From contig NC_092566.1 in NCBI RefSeq assembly GCF_037975245.1, forward strand, positions 9,778,001 to 9,842,000: 64,000 nucleotides of DNA, read 5' to 3'. The position numbers and the translations under genes were made by a program. A model generated the notes under the pieces. The model made no database searches. It worked only from the letters and a program-made list of their open reading frames with translations, and had not been told where the DNA came from. The stretch's first letter is position 1. The number at the start of each line of letters is the position of its first letter. The stretch is from Apostichopus japonicus. Its lineage: Eukaryota > Echinodermata > Holothuroidea > Aspidochirotida > Stichopodidae. This document shows, piece by piece, positions 1-53,910 of the stretch.

Positions 1-89
1 CATCTTCGGACAGTCAATACAGAAAAACCTCCATGTTTAGGAATGTTTGTCAGGGAAATTTCGAAAATTCAGACACAGTTAACATATTG

Positions 90-382
90 ATGCAAGGGCG
101 CAGATCAGTCTTGGATAATGGTGGGGACCCGTGACTGTTCTCTGATACTATCTAAGCGGAGCGCGACCATGGGTTCGCGCGCAGCGTACAAGAAATTTTT
201 GGCAAATACTCCTCTTAGATCGCCGGAAACAACATTTCCCAGACCCAATGATGCTCCCAAACCTCCTTAAGTTTTAGATCTCGTGGCTTAAAAATTTAGT
301 TTCGGGAAATGCATGAGCGTCTGCAGAAAAAAATCAGGGAAAAAATAATCCAAGTAGACTTTTGTATACGATGGGTCTGGTT
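90..382 (+). repeat. GCGGAGCG interspersed repeat, copy 1
   Basis: Shares a roughly 290-bp stretch with the reverse complement of 6850-7145. Shared landmarks in order are 'cttggataat.gtggggac', 'tctaagcggagcgcgacca', 'gatcgccggaaa', 'cctccttaa' and 'cttttgtatacgatgggtct'. Shorter copies of the core lie at 655-800 and 1000-1110. This is probably a non-autonomous mobile element; no TSD was resolved. Confidence 0.7.
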
Positions 383-654
383 TTGTAACTCATCGGGAAG
401 CGATATGAGGGGTGGGTGTATAGGGTTGTGGGGCGCGCGTTTTCATGCAGATGGGAACAATCTCAAGAAGTGATGGGTGCGTTCGCCCCCCCCCCCCCGC
501 CGGCAATAATACGCCTTTGGATCCACTACATGATATTCACAGGGAATGTGCTCAATTCTCAAATCGCATGCGGAATTTATGTTTAGATTCATTGTATGAG
601 TTACGGTACTAGGCAGGCGCGGCGGAACGGAAAAATTATTGGGGGGGGGGGGGC

Positions 655-800
655 TAATGTGTGGAGACTATCTAAGCGGAGCGCCACCATCGGTTGGAGC
701 GGAGCGTACAAGAAAATTTTGGGTTATTTCAAACCCCCAGATGGCCGGAAACGGCACTTCCCGTGTGTTTTATGCTGCGAATACCTAGCCCTAAAATATG
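655..800 (+). repeat. GCGGAGCG interspersed repeat, copy 2 (partial)
   Basis: Carries the family core 'tatctaagcggagcgccacc' followed by 'ggagcgtacaagaaaatttt' and 'gatggccggaaacggcactt'. It lies just after a run of G. Short and diverged. Confidence 0.6.
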
Positions 801-939
801 GGTCTCAAGTCTGCAATTTCTCAGATTGCACGTAAAAGTCTGTAAAAACATTGTAATTTGTATATTCGATGGTGTTTTAAGAGAGTAGCTATTATACTCG
901 TAGTGTACTCGCAAAGACGTTTTTTGAGTGTAGTAAGGG

Positions 940-1338
940 CAGTGGCGGAGCTAGGGGTATTGGTCGGGGGAGGCAAGAATGGTCTGTAGGGGCGCTTTCG
1001 ACACTATCTAAGCGGAGCGCCACCACAGGTTGGCGCGGAGCGTACAGAAAAATTTTGAGTAAAGATACTCCCTAGATTGCAGGAAATGACCCTTTCCGGG
1101 CCTTGCTAATTTGCAGATAAACGGAGAATAAATAGGTGTCGTCGCCATTTTGTCGGAAAATTACACCAACAGAATATGACAAATGTCAATAGGTATATGA
1201 GAGCGCAATAAAATAGTCAATAATAGCGAATAAGTAAAAAGTATAGTGAAAAGCTGAAAAGGGCGCCAGCAGTCCATTTGAGTCTGTCGGGGGGGGGGGG
1301 GGCATCCGCCCCCTGACTGTATGGACGCTCCGCCACTA
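940..1338. mobile_element. hAT-like MITE with 8-bp TSD
   Basis: Terminal repeats CAGTGGCGGAGC and GCTCCGCCACTA flank a 399-bp element without coding capacity. It is bordered by a perfect 8-bp direct repeat AGTAAGGG (932-939 and 1339-1346), the hallmark of hAT transposition. A GCGGAGCG-family copy (1000-1110) and a G-run (about 1290-1303) lie inside. Confidence 0.8.
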
Positions 1339-1929
1339 AGTAAGGGGATGTTGGAGAACTGGCTGAAATGAGGCAAGTCATTGGCCTAAGACGAAGTTGT
1401 GTTACTCTTACTGGTACTAACACTCACTGCTTCCACTTTTCACGGGGCGTGAAGACGCGGTTGGGGTGACAATGTGGTCTATAGCCAGGGGACGGGCCGA
1501 GGGTCCCCCAGTAATTACTAAAATTATTACACCTATATAGTATACGTGTGCATCGGACAGATCGACAAGTATGCATTGAAAAATGGGCAGATGCACGTTT
1601 CAGAGCCTTGGTAAATATTGGGGGGGCTTATCATGCATTTGCCCCCTCAACTTTTTCATTGGGGGGGGCTGAGCCCCCCCAAGCCCCCCCCCCCCCGGTT
1701 CCGCCGCCACTGGTACTAGGGGCGGGGTAACAATTAGCACTCAGTTCGCGTTGTATAACATATTAACTCTGCATGACAGTGTTGCATCGAAAGACATATG
1801 TCTAGTGCAGTTCGCATATAGATCCTGGGCTAATACCGAAGTCATGTTCCCCGACGACTCGGTCGAGTTCAAGACCAGCCACAGTTGGTTTCATAGCACA
1901 ATTTTACAATTATTTAAGGCGTCCATACA

Positions 1930-1950
1930 CACACACGCGCCATGATATAC

Positions 1951-1989
<39 letters not shown>

Positions 1990-2003
1990 CTATATATATA
2001 CAT
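1930..2003. repeat. (TA)n microsatellite
   Basis: Near-continuous TA dinucleotides broken by a single 'ggc' near 1988. Such arrays are typical intergenic microsatellites. Confidence 0.85.
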
Positions 2004-2148
2004 TAGTGAGATAGGAAAAATGGAAACGTCAAAAATGGAGTTGTCCGTGTACGGGGTAAGCTGAGGCGCACGCCCCTTCCGAAATCCTCGATCCGTCACT
2101 GGCTACCCTGTGTATATAATAGGGATCAGAGCTGTAATTATGACTGTT

Positions 2149-2313
2149 CCTCTTTCTCTTCCCGGTGTCTAAGCGTTGTTCTTCTATTCCCTCCCTTTCT
2201 CCTTTTTTTTCTCCTTCTTCTTTTTCTTTTCCCTTCCTTCCTCTCCTTCCTCCTCTTTTCCCCCTCTTTTTCCCTTTTTTCTTCTCTCTTTTTTCTCTCC
2301 TCTTTTTCTTACC
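2149..2313 (+). repeat. Polypyrimidine tract (C/T only, about 165 bp)
   Basis: Almost pure pyrimidine on the + strand, rich in CTTTT and CCTT words. The reading frames through it, made of Phe/Ser/Leu/Pro, are artefacts of composition. Confidence 0.85.
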
Positions 2314-2359
2314 CGGGGGGCGCGCGCCCCCAACGCCCCCTGGATACGCGCCTGGTTAT

Positions 2360-3080
2360 AGTATCTAATATCCCCCCCCCCCCTAATGATTTGGTGGCAT
2401 AGTTTTTTGTGTGGCTATAAACAGAAAATGTTGCGTGACATAATTCAAATCATATTTGGCGGTGGCTAAAACTTCATCCAACACATGCTGCATGAGGTAA
2501 ATGACACTTCGTGGTCGTTTCTGTGACCTGTGACCGTACTGCAAGTTGTCACTCATGATTATTATCATAATGTCTGCACATCTCTTGAGTATGGGTGTAA
2601 GTACGTACATAAGTACGTACATATATATGATCAACACTCGATATTGGTTCACTGGGTTTCCATTTGGCCTGTTTCCTACAAGATTTCTAACCGCAGTCGC
2701 GTAGCCAAGGGGGACGAAGGGGCGACCGCCCCCCCCCCCCCCCTCGAGCATGTTTTTTGTATTTGTTATGATATCGCTAGTAGTACTCTCAAAATAGAAA
2801 ATGCTTAGATGCAACTTACAAGGCCTGGGAAGTGCCATTTCCAGGGATCTGGAAGGCATTTTCGGCCAAAATTTTCTTTTACGCTTCGCGCCAACTCATT
2901 GTGGCGCTACGCTTAGATAGTTTGCCTACAAGCTTCGACCCTCCCTTGGCAAATTCCTCGCTACTCGCCTGTCTTACCGTGTCACAATTTGTTACTAAAT
3001 ATCTCCAAAAAACGTCACAGACTTTCACAGAAAGTAGTTTTTACTTCTTTTTTTTCCGAAATGAATTAGCTAGACGGACG
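2360..3080 (-). repeat. Interspersed repeat copy with internal insertion
   Basis: 2360-2455 matches 6218-6320 (landmark 'ggtggcatagttttttgtg') and 2806-3080 matches 6314-6580 (landmarks 'aggcctgggaagtgccattt' and 'acgcttcgcgccaactcat'). The roughly 350 bp between (about 2457-2805) is absent from the second copy, so it is an insertion here or a deletion there. The minus strand carries the GCGGAGCG core. Confidence 0.7.
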
Positions 3081-3298
3081 GCATCCGTAATGAAAGTTGG
3101 TTTGCCTATAACAAAGGAAAATAGGACTGTAGCAATCAGTAACCATTCATTGACATAAAATCTGTTCAAAGTCTCTCTTTCGAGATCTGGCTTTAGGAAT
3201 CACAAATGATTTCGAGTTGGTTAGCATCATGTTTGATCTCTAGAGTAAGGCAAAATATGTCACCAAAACAACTAGTATATTGTTCGATACAGGTGACT

Positions 3299-3405
3299 AA
3301 CGCCTACAGTGGAATTACGACCTTCCTTACCGGTTTCGAACCTCTGGACATACAATCAGCGTCCATAGCCTAGTGGTTAGGGTGTCCGCATATAAAGCGC
3401 TATAG

Positions 3406-3448
<43 letters not shown>

Positions 3449-3551
3449 GCCTACAGTGGAATTACGATCTTCCTTACCGGTTTCGAACCTCTGGACATAC
3501 AATCAGCGTCCATAGCCTAGTGGTTAGGGTGTCCGCGTACAGAGCGGGAGG
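3299..3551. repeat. Direct duplication of about 105 bp across a TA array
   Basis: The segment starting 'aacgcctacagtggaattac' occurs at 3299 and again at 3446, separated by a TA array at 3409-3445. The first copy diverges inside the tRNA-like head, just before the TA array. This suggests duplication mediated by the microsatellite. Confidence 0.8.
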
Positions 3552-3580
3552 CCCGTGGTTCGAATCCCGGTGGAGGCTGA
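3506..3580 (+). repeat. tRNA-derived SINE head / tRNA pseudogene
   Basis: Starts 'gcgtccatagcctagtggtt' (A-box) and has B-box GGTTCGAATCC at 3557-3567. A near-cloverleaf folds: six of seven acceptor pairs, an anticodon stem TCCGC/GCGGG with a seven-base loop GTACAGA, and a T-arm carrying one extra base. The imperfect T-arm and the following (TA)n tail argue for a tRNA-derived SINE or pseudogene rather than a functional tRNA. Confidence 0.65.
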
Positions 3581-3620
3581 AAGTTTTTTCACTGTTCTTG
3601 ATTTTCCAACTCATTACGAT

Positions 3621-3624
<4 letters not shown>

Positions 3625-3679
<55 letters not shown>
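3625..3679. repeat. (TA)n(CA)n microsatellite
   Basis: About 46 bases of alternating TA followed by ACACACACA, directly after the SINE-like sequence. It may be the simple-repeat tail of that SINE. Confidence 0.85.
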
Positions 3680-3795
3680 ATATCACGAAGCACGCGAACA
3701 ATTTTGGGGATGAAAGTTGCTACGCGCCTGCACCCAAGCAAATGTCCCCCCCCCCCCCCCCAATATTTGAAACAAATCGCCGCTCCTGCATCCAC
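3678..3795 (+). repeat. Interspersed repeat, copy 1 of a pair
   Basis: Matches 7186-7292 in the same orientation, with landmarks 'caatatcacgaagc', 'gttgctacgcgcctgcaccc' and 'atttgaaacaaatcgccgc'. This copy has a 15-C run where the other has ACCCCCG. Confidence 0.7.
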
Positions 3796-5639
3796 GGATT
3801 CAGTTTATCACAAGATTCACGAGGGTTTCATATATGATTGTGTACCTTCTGCACGGTTAAACCATGGGAAATTCTCCTTCTTTATTTCTTTGATGGAACT
3901 CATTCTTAGAAAACAAGGTTGTCATTGTATCCTTTAAATTACAGTGCAGCACATATACATATAGGCAAAGATATTTCACCTTCGTGAAATATCTTTGATA
4001 TAGGCTACACTGAGCCAAAATATAGTTCCCGAACGGTCTCTGCACGCGCTAGACTGATAAATCTGTATAGCGCCGTATACTAACTACCGCTATAAGTTAA
4101 CTTAAGAATAAAGTTTCTAACGCAAGCAGTGCCACACGAAAAATGTTCTGGATTGTTCTCAATTATGAATTCGTTATACGCAATAACGAATTATTACCTC
4201 TTAATTACGAATTAATCTTGCTATGTCGTAATAATAAATGTTGAATTCATTACAAATTTGTTGCAGAGTTTCGAACACAGCATATTTGCAGAGATGTCAA
4301 CAAGTCTTCTGGGGCAAATCTCAAGTGAAGTGTCGAGTCTTAAAATATGTCGGACTGGGGTCCGACTCGAGTCCCACAATAGAACATCAACATATGCTTT
4401 ATTTTTCGTCCTCTCCTCTCACTTTACCCACCGGCACGTTGGCTCAGGACCCGGACCTGATACACATGATCATTGACCTTGTAATCATAATAATCTCCAC
4501 ACTGCTTCAAGTTCCTGACGACAGGCGTGAAAATGCAATGGGAATGATATTATGGCTGTCGGAACGTGCGCGCGGTACTTCAATGTGTATGCCGCTGGAT
4601 AGATGAGTACACGATGCGTCGCTCAGATGTTTCTATATATATCAGTGGTAGATATACACATGGTGACAAGACAACATTATAAGTAAAGAGAATGGCAGTA
4701 TCACTCTATTCAGAAGTTTTGTAGATCAAGCGCGAGCCGCTCGGAGGAAGGTAACACTTTTTGACATCTAACCTGCTACTAAATCGTGGGCAAATGAACC
4801 GAATGGGTTTTACTCTAACATACGAAGTAGGGTCATACAGAGTCAAATGCACTTGTGATTGCCTGCCATATTTTGGGTTATGGCTCGGTGAAAGTCATTA
4901 GACACCCTGACGGGGAGCTTTCTAGTGAAGGAACTCTACCGCCATGCAAATCATAGCGCCACAATTACCGGCGTGGAAGTGCTAATCGAGGTATACATTG
5001 GCAAAAAGTTATTTCCAACTGACGGAGGCGCTATAGAGTGTCCTTTTTCGCAAAGATGTGCTTTAACAGTGACGGTGGTGCAGTTAACAGGGTTAAAACG
5101 AAGTCGTAAGTCAGTTTAATACCTGTTCTCCTTATTTTCCTATCGGGGGGGGGGATCCCAAGATGCCCGGATAAAGGCAGGACTTTAGTATTTATTCTTG
5201 TGACTTTCGGATGGACATCAACAAGCGCGAACAATATTTCCAAAGCTCGACTGACCTGTTATTGGCATAGATACCCCGATTTGTGACTATTTCCGAGGAG
5301 ATTAATTTCAATTTGAGAGATTGCATGTAATGTCATGATGTTTTCCTCGGACTCCCTTCGCGGAGAGAAAGTTGCTGAAGTGGAGTCTTGGCACCAAAAG
5401 TGGAAACTCTGATTGTAACAAAGTATAAAAGTTCATTAATGTTATTAATCGAACAGGAAATTACGAAGAAAGAAAAACGACTTAATGCATAGGCCTAGTT
5501 AATTGAGAATGGACAAGTTTTCGAAATGGTTGTACAAAAAAAGAAATATATATCTTCTGTTCTTGCAAGCTGCGCAGAACCGAGATTATTATAACACATA
5601 TATATAGGATGCAGCTCATGTGTATAAAGTGGCGTAAAA
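3796..5639. other. No feature recognised
   Basis: AT-rich sequence with scattered short reading frames on both strands. A 122-codon frame at 4238-4606 has no recognisable family or codon bias. A short palindrome 'aaagatatttcaccttcgtg' opens a hairpin at 3967-3997. I see no gene here. Confidence 0.5.
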
Positions 5640-5900
5640 ACTATGGTGATTAATCTGAATCTGAGGTTGAATCCTGTGATGAGTCCTATGATGAGTTTGA
5701 ATCCAGGGATGAATCCTGGGATGAATCCTGGGATAGCTTCAGGTTGGTGGCATACAGCTATTAGAGTCTACATCAGTGTTCTCCTATCTCAGGAAAAGTG
5801 CCAGAGAGCATCAGGAGAACATCTTTATTGGTATGTTATGGTATGTTATGGAAGTACATATGGTGCAAAAATTGGGTCAATTTAGGCAGATTTAGACCCC
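5640..5900 (+). repeat. Interspersed repeat related to 8370-8540
   Basis: Shared landmarks with 8370-8540 are 'ttagagtctacatca' then 'gttctcctatctcag', and 'tggaagtac' then 'gcaaaaattgggtcaattt'. A small imperfect GATGAATCCTGG repeat runs 5655-5738. Confidence 0.5.
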
Positions 5901-6217
5901 TTCAGGCCTATCCAGTGTCGGGTAGCGATTATGAATGACGTGAACTTTAATCATGCTGTAATTTAGCACATAATTTGCCATAAATGGTGTTTGCGATGAG
6001 ACATGCAATTTATTGCATTTGCCTTCTTATAGTGGGAGTTTTTTGCTCATGGTTGGAGAATAAGACCCTCCAATTGAATTAAAGTTTGCACAAGGTTGAT
6101 GGTGGCATCTTTGCCCCAAGAGCGAAATGCCATACACACATATGGGCGGCGATCATGGTGGGGGGGGGGGGTACGGGGGGACATGTCCCCCCCCCCAAAT
6201 ATTTTAGGTGGGGGGAT

Positions 6218-6580
6218 ATAGTATCTAATATCCCCCCCCCCCCCAATATTTGGTGGCATAGTTTTTTTTTTGTGGCTATAAATAGTAAATAATGCGTGAA
6301 ATTATTTATCCAAATCATAGATGCAACTTACAAGGCCTGGGAAGTGCCATTTCCAGCGATCTGGGAGGCATTTTCGGCCAAAATTTTCTTTTACGCTTCA
6401 CGCCAACTCATGGTGGCGCCATGCTTAGATAGTTTGTCATATAGGCTTTGCCCCTCCCTTGGCAAATCCTCGCTTAGCGCATGTCTAACCGTGTCACAAT
6501 TTGTTACTAAATATCACCAAAAAACGACACAGACTTTCACCGAGAGTAGTTTTACTTATTTTCGAAATGAATTAGCACGG
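6218..6580 (-). repeat. Interspersed repeat, copy without insertion
   Basis: Counterpart of 2360-3080, carrying the 'aggcctgggaagtgccattt' and 'acgcttcacgccaactcatg' landmarks. Poly-C runs flank its start. Confidence 0.7.
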
Positions 6581-6849
6581 ATCATGGGCGCAGATCCTGG
6601 TGTGGACAGCGGGACCCGTCCCCACCAATTTTTTTAGTGGTGGGGACATGATATACCGTGTCCCCACAAATTTGTCTTGACAAAACGCTGCATTGCAAAT
6701 TTCCCTGTATTGAACTTTGGCGCAGTTTGATCCAGCATTGTGCAAATGACATGCAGCAGTTCTCATTTTATTACATTTATCCACATTTGTTAAATATTAG
6801 AAGGAAATCGCATTTGCGGCAGTCTATAATTGTTTTCTGGGAGAGGACC

Positions 6850-7145
6850 CCAGACCCATCGTATACAAAAGTCTACTTGGATTATTTGTCCCCTGATTTT
6901 TTTTTTTCAGCAGACGCCCATGTGTTTCCCCCAACTTAAATTTCTAAGCCATGAGATCTCAAATTTAAGGAGGTTTTGGAGCATCATTGGGCCTGGGAAG
7001 TGTTATTTCCGGCGATCTGGGAGGTATATTTGCCCCCCAAAAATCTTGTACGCTACGCGCGAACCAATGGTCGCGCTCCGCTTAGATATTATCAGAGAGC
7101 AGATACGCGTCCCCACTATTATCCAAGACTGCTCTGCGCCCATGA
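6850..7145 (-). repeat. GCGGAGCG interspersed repeat, inverted copy
   Basis: Reverse complement of this segment matches 90-382 over almost its full length (see that entry). Together they form inverted repeats about 6.5 kb apart. Confidence 0.7.
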
Positions 7146-7185
7146 GACGGACCGCATCCGTAATGAAATTTGGTATATATACAAA

Positions 7186-7292
7186 ATATCACGAAGCGCG
7201 CGAACAATTTTAGGGATGAAGTTGCTACGCGCCTGCACCCAGGCAAATGTACCCCCGAATATTTGAAACAAATCGCCGCCCCTGCATACACA
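7186..7292 (+). repeat. Interspersed repeat, copy 2 of a pair
   Basis: Same family as 3678-3795. It directly follows 'gagacggaccgcatccgtaatg', which is also present near 3072-3092 beside the related 2360-3080 repeat, so the segments are probably parts of one longer element. Confidence 0.65.
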
Positions 7293-8369
7293 CATACGTT
7301 CACAGTCTTACATGCAAAACAGTCTGGGGTGAGAAGACACCAGGGGAACGCACACGTTACAGGTAGGCTGTTTAAAGACATGTATCTGTACAAGTAACAT
7401 ATTTAAACGGGTTGCATGCGCCTCTCACGACTAAGACTCAACAAAATATTGAGAGAAAAAAATCCCACGATACCATGCAAACTCAATGATCATCATTGTT
7501 ATGGTCCCGGGTGGCCCCTTTGATAACCGTACGTTTTAAAGTCCTTTTTAAGAGGCTCTGAACATTGATTGATCGATTGCAATAAAAAATAGAAATAGAT
7601 AAATGAAAATAACTCCTTAAGCACCGCAAAAACAAGTTAGCCCGGTTTACTGCTCATATACAGCTGGATATATGAGCATGCTAATGGGCGAACTTTCCAG
7701 AATCGACCACAGTACCCTCTGTTTTAATTGCTTCGGCAACTTTCTTTAGTTTTTCTATGCAACTTTTGGATTTTCTGTGCTCTGTTTCACTTTTGGTAGT
7801 CCAATATTCTGATAAGACTCGATACTAGCGTTTTCATTCCATTTCCCTACCTATGCCGGATTGTAGATCGCAGAATAGCCATGGTATGTAGTCATCAAAT
7901 AGGTGGCGAAGTTGCAGAACAACTATAATCAAATTCTTGGGGTTGGTACTTAGAAGATAGTTATATACATCGAAATATATATATGATCTGGAACTCTCAC
8001 TTGACAAAGGAAAACATGCATACCATAGAGGGTCATATGCCGTTCTCCCAGGCGCTACTGACATACTATTTAACCCTTCGTCAGCTCGAAGAGAAGAATT
8101 TCGTAGACAACAGACCACCACTGAAAACGGATACTTACGGTTAATTTGAAAATGATAACTGCTTAGAATGTGATGATAATGATGTTGAAATGAACTTTCT
8201 GTTTCATCAGAGGCTTGATGATCTGCATGGACCCTGGCTACTTTTCGAACATCTACTGTCAGAGTCATATAGATTGCGTACAGCAGTCACTCCTATCTTT
8301 GTTTACGAGCAAAAACGGCCAGGAGGCCAATCCAGTCGTCTGCCTCTTGTGTCTACTGTATATGGCGAC
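7293..8369. other. No gene recognised
   Basis: AT-rich sequence. A minus-strand frame of 144 codons (7834-8268) is the longest open frame here, but it has no recognisable domain, no signal peptide and no clear splice context, so it is not called as a gene. Confidence 0.5.
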
Positions 8370-8566
8370 ATACTCCTATTAGAGTCTATATCATCAATCC
8401 GCCCAATTGTTCTCTTATCTCAGTTAAAGTTTTGATATGTTATCAATCAGGATCTGGTTTTCGTGGCTTACATGTAGAAAAGCATGAATGGAAGTACCTG
8501 TGATGCCAAAATTGGGCCAATTGAGGCAATTTAAAGGGTGTGAAGACTCGCGCTAAAAGAAAAGAA
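8370..8566 (+). repeat. Interspersed repeat fragment
   Basis: Related to 5640-5900. Its end, 'tgtgaagactcgcgctaaaa' at 8539-8558, recurs at about 44000-44019 in intron 7, showing a dispersed family. Confidence 0.5.
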
Positions 8567-8658
8567 AACATCTGCACGGCCATGATACTTAAAACTGATG
8601 GTGTCACGAATGGCCAACTTGTCAGCTGCCCATTGATGCGTAGTGGTTTAGCTAGTGA

Positions 8659-9033
8659 CATAGGCGTAGGAGCCCAGTTTGATTTGGGGCTGTAACGACT
8701 TGCCCGAAAAATAACACCAACATTTTTCGCGCGCTTCGCGCACGTTCAACATCTTAATCTACATATCATATAGGCATGCATCGGTTATTGCATATAGCAT
8801 GCCAATGACATATAATCATATGCCGTGTTATTTCTTTCCATATCGTTTAGAATTTTTCGGGAAGTCGTTATAATAATAATGATAATAATAATATCAGTTT
8901 AACCATTGAAAAACACATTGCAACTTATTTTTCTTTCAGTAGGTGCCGAAAAATTCTCCTCATATTGCCCGAATTTTCACAAAAATATTTGCTTGGGGGA
9001 CGTAGCCCCCAGCCCCCGCCTCCTACGCCTATG
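8659..9033. mobile_element. hAT-like MITE (CATAGGCGTAGGAG family)
   Basis: Perfect 14-bp terminal inverted repeats CATAGGCGTAGGAG (8659-8672) and CTCCTACGCCTATG (9020-9033). Flanks are GCTAGTGA and GCTGGTGA, an 8-bp TSD with one mismatch. It has no coding capacity. A related fragment sits inside another MITE at 59371-59445. Confidence 0.82.
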
Positions 9034-9057
9034 GCTGGTGAGAACTTCTATCTAGAC

Positions 9058-9453
9058 CAGGGTTGTCCAACCTACGGCCCGCGGGCCACAGTCCGGCCCG
9101 CCGCATGGTTGCGTCCGGCCCGCCAGAGATGCTCTACGGTGCGAAATGTTAGTGAGCAGATTTATTGATAACAATTTTAAGCTATATAATCAATCATTCG
9201 AACCTTCTGGGTCCAAAAAACTGCATACAGGTCAGTTTGTGTGACACTCTCTCAGCGGAGAGGGGGGGGGGGGGCGGCTGGACTTTATTCATGTTTTATC
9301 AGGAAGGAAAATAAATAAGTGCGCTCCGCGCGCAGTGCTCATATCTTGTTGCCTTGGGCTTCGGGCAAAAATCGAGCGTAGGGTTCATGCGGCCCCCTCC
9401 TTCATCATAATCATTCCATGCGGCCCTCCTCTGCAAAAGGTTGGACAACCCTG
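9058..9453. mobile_element. hAT (Charlie-like) MITE with perfect TSD
   Basis: Perfect 16-bp inverted termini CAGGGTTGTCCAACCT (9058-9073) and its complement at 9438-9453. The perfect 8-bp TSD ATCTAGAC lies at 9050-9057 and 9454-9461. The 'tacggcccgcgggccac' subterminal sequence is typical of hAT non-autonomous elements. It lies 24 bp from the preceding MITE. Confidence 0.9.
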
Positions 9454-9461
9454 ATCTAGAC

Positions 9462-10092
9462 TTAGAGACCGCATTACTCAATGGAGCTTTTAATAGGTGT
9501 ATGCTACCATAAATTATGTTACGTGCGTACTAGCTACACAGTTCGATTGTTTGAAATAAAAAAATCCAAAATATCAATTTTGGAATTAATAATTACTGTA
9601 AACATCGAACAAATGTGCAAGTTAGCTAGATTCCATTGTTCGCGTAGCTTCACCAGAAATGTGGTAGCTATGAGATTAGTTGTAGAACACACATTGAAGG
9701 CGCATTACAAGGGTGATAAGTGTTAGTAGGATCCCGTAACATGCCCATTCATGTTTACAACGATTTTGCGAGCGTCTCTTAATTGACATAGTCGGTCCAG
9801 ATTTATATATGTCGATGAGTTGCACAGCTGTGGAAAGTACATTAGGACTACGTACAAACACTGTAGCGCAGATATAGTATACCTACATATGCACACGTAC
9901 TACTATACCCTGAGTATAGGATTGTATATTACCACACTGGTTACAGTGGTACGTCGAGTTTACGCTATACAGAAGAGAGAAAAATATCAAACAGAACTAG
10001 ATCTTTACAAAATTACATTTTATATTTTTCATGACACAATGTGTCACACTTTTTTATAGTTGTCAATTCAAACGTAGCAAATTGGAGGAAAC
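9462..10092 (+). promoter_or_regulatory. Probable 5' UTR / promoter region of the kinase gene
   Basis: AT-rich sequence between a hAT-type MITE ending at 9453 (TSD to 9461) and the start codon. No CpG island, no clear TATA box at a fixed distance and no splice acceptor immediately before the ATG is obvious. The transcription start could lie here or in an unseen upstream non-coding exon. The assignment rests on position only. Confidence 0.35.
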
Positions 10093-52742
<42,650 letters not shown>

Positions 52743-53910
52743 CAAAAAGAAAAAAAGGAGTCTTATTGTAAACTACCAACAGTGAAAAATCCTTCAAATC
52801 CCTCAAACTTGGAAGATGTACCCTGAACGTGTACCCTTTCAAAGATGGGTGACTTTCCAAGAGATGTGTTAGAGTAGAAAGACTTTTCAAAAGTATTATG
52901 CTAAAGCCAGAGACCATATTGGGCAGGTGTAACCTCTGAGCCTGCTTACGAGAAAATTTACTCTGCGGGTGGAGTTCTGAAAGCAGCGATCATAGTATCC
53001 CTGGTGTGTTTGAATCTTTTTAGTGTACTTAGAACTGGATCTTATGGTATTACAGACCACTACTACTTCTGGAACATCTCCACATCTTTGTTTGAATGTA
53101 TTTCAAAACAGGGTTTGGAAAAGTTTTTTCTAAGGTGTGCTATTCCTCATGCAGGTGAGGTAACGAAAGTGTGGAAAAAGTCTCAGGCTGGTAACTGTTA
53201 GATTGGGAAGTCTGGATACGGATGTCCGGTTCAAGAGGTTCTGAAACCAAAAATTAGATAAAAAGTGTTGTTTCAGCAACTATGGATAGAAAGTGATTGA
53301 GTGATTGAAAGACTATTAGAAAGACCAGTATTTTGCGTGTGTTTGGAAAGGATAAGTGGGTTTTGTCGATGGTCATATTGATAGAGGAGATGTGAGGGTG
53401 ATTGAGGAATAAATGACAGTAAGCTAACGCAGCTATGGCAGGGAAATAAATGGTGAATGATATATGAATGAGATTATGAAAGATTTCTATGCAAGGATCT
53501 TTGTTATGAAAGGATTTAAGGGAACCTTATACTTTTTTCTTCTTTTTTCCGCCAATTATAGATACACATCATTATGTTTGATATTAAGATTTAAACAATA
53601 TATATTACCAGTTCCCCATGTGGGCGACAACATTGATGAGTCACTGTTGAAAGCGTTACAAATTATTGAACCAAGTTAACATCAGGTTCATTGAGGTTTA
53701 AGACATTGGAATGAAACTGTAGGAAGCAGCTCACTGCAGTCCTTTGAGAGGTGGTCTTCAGAGGCAGAGTTTTGATAGATTATGTGTCAATATGTGTAAA
53801 TTGTCAGATTCAAAGCACCAGGGGTGGATTCTGAACAATCATAACACTTGGGTCATACGCCCTCAATGACAGTTATACAAAGCCAATTTGTACGCATTCA
53901 CACACCAGGA

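Noticed and set aside
1411-1718. Possible MITE with TGGTACTA as TSD
   Set aside because: The sequences next to the duplicated word do not form inverted termini, so the match may be coincidental.
2165-2368. Phe/Ser/Leu-rich ORFs resembling membrane segments
   Set aside because: They arise from a pure polypyrimidine tract.
3506-3580. Functional tRNA gene
   Set aside because: The T-arm has an extra base, the loop triplet ACA would be unusual, and the copy is tied to a duplicated SINE-like unit.
4238-4606. 122-codon + strand frame
   Set aside because: No domain or coding signature.
7834-8268. 144-codon minus-strand open frame
   Set aside because: No recognisable family, no codon bias, and no neighbouring exons or splice context; plausible by chance in AT-rich DNA.
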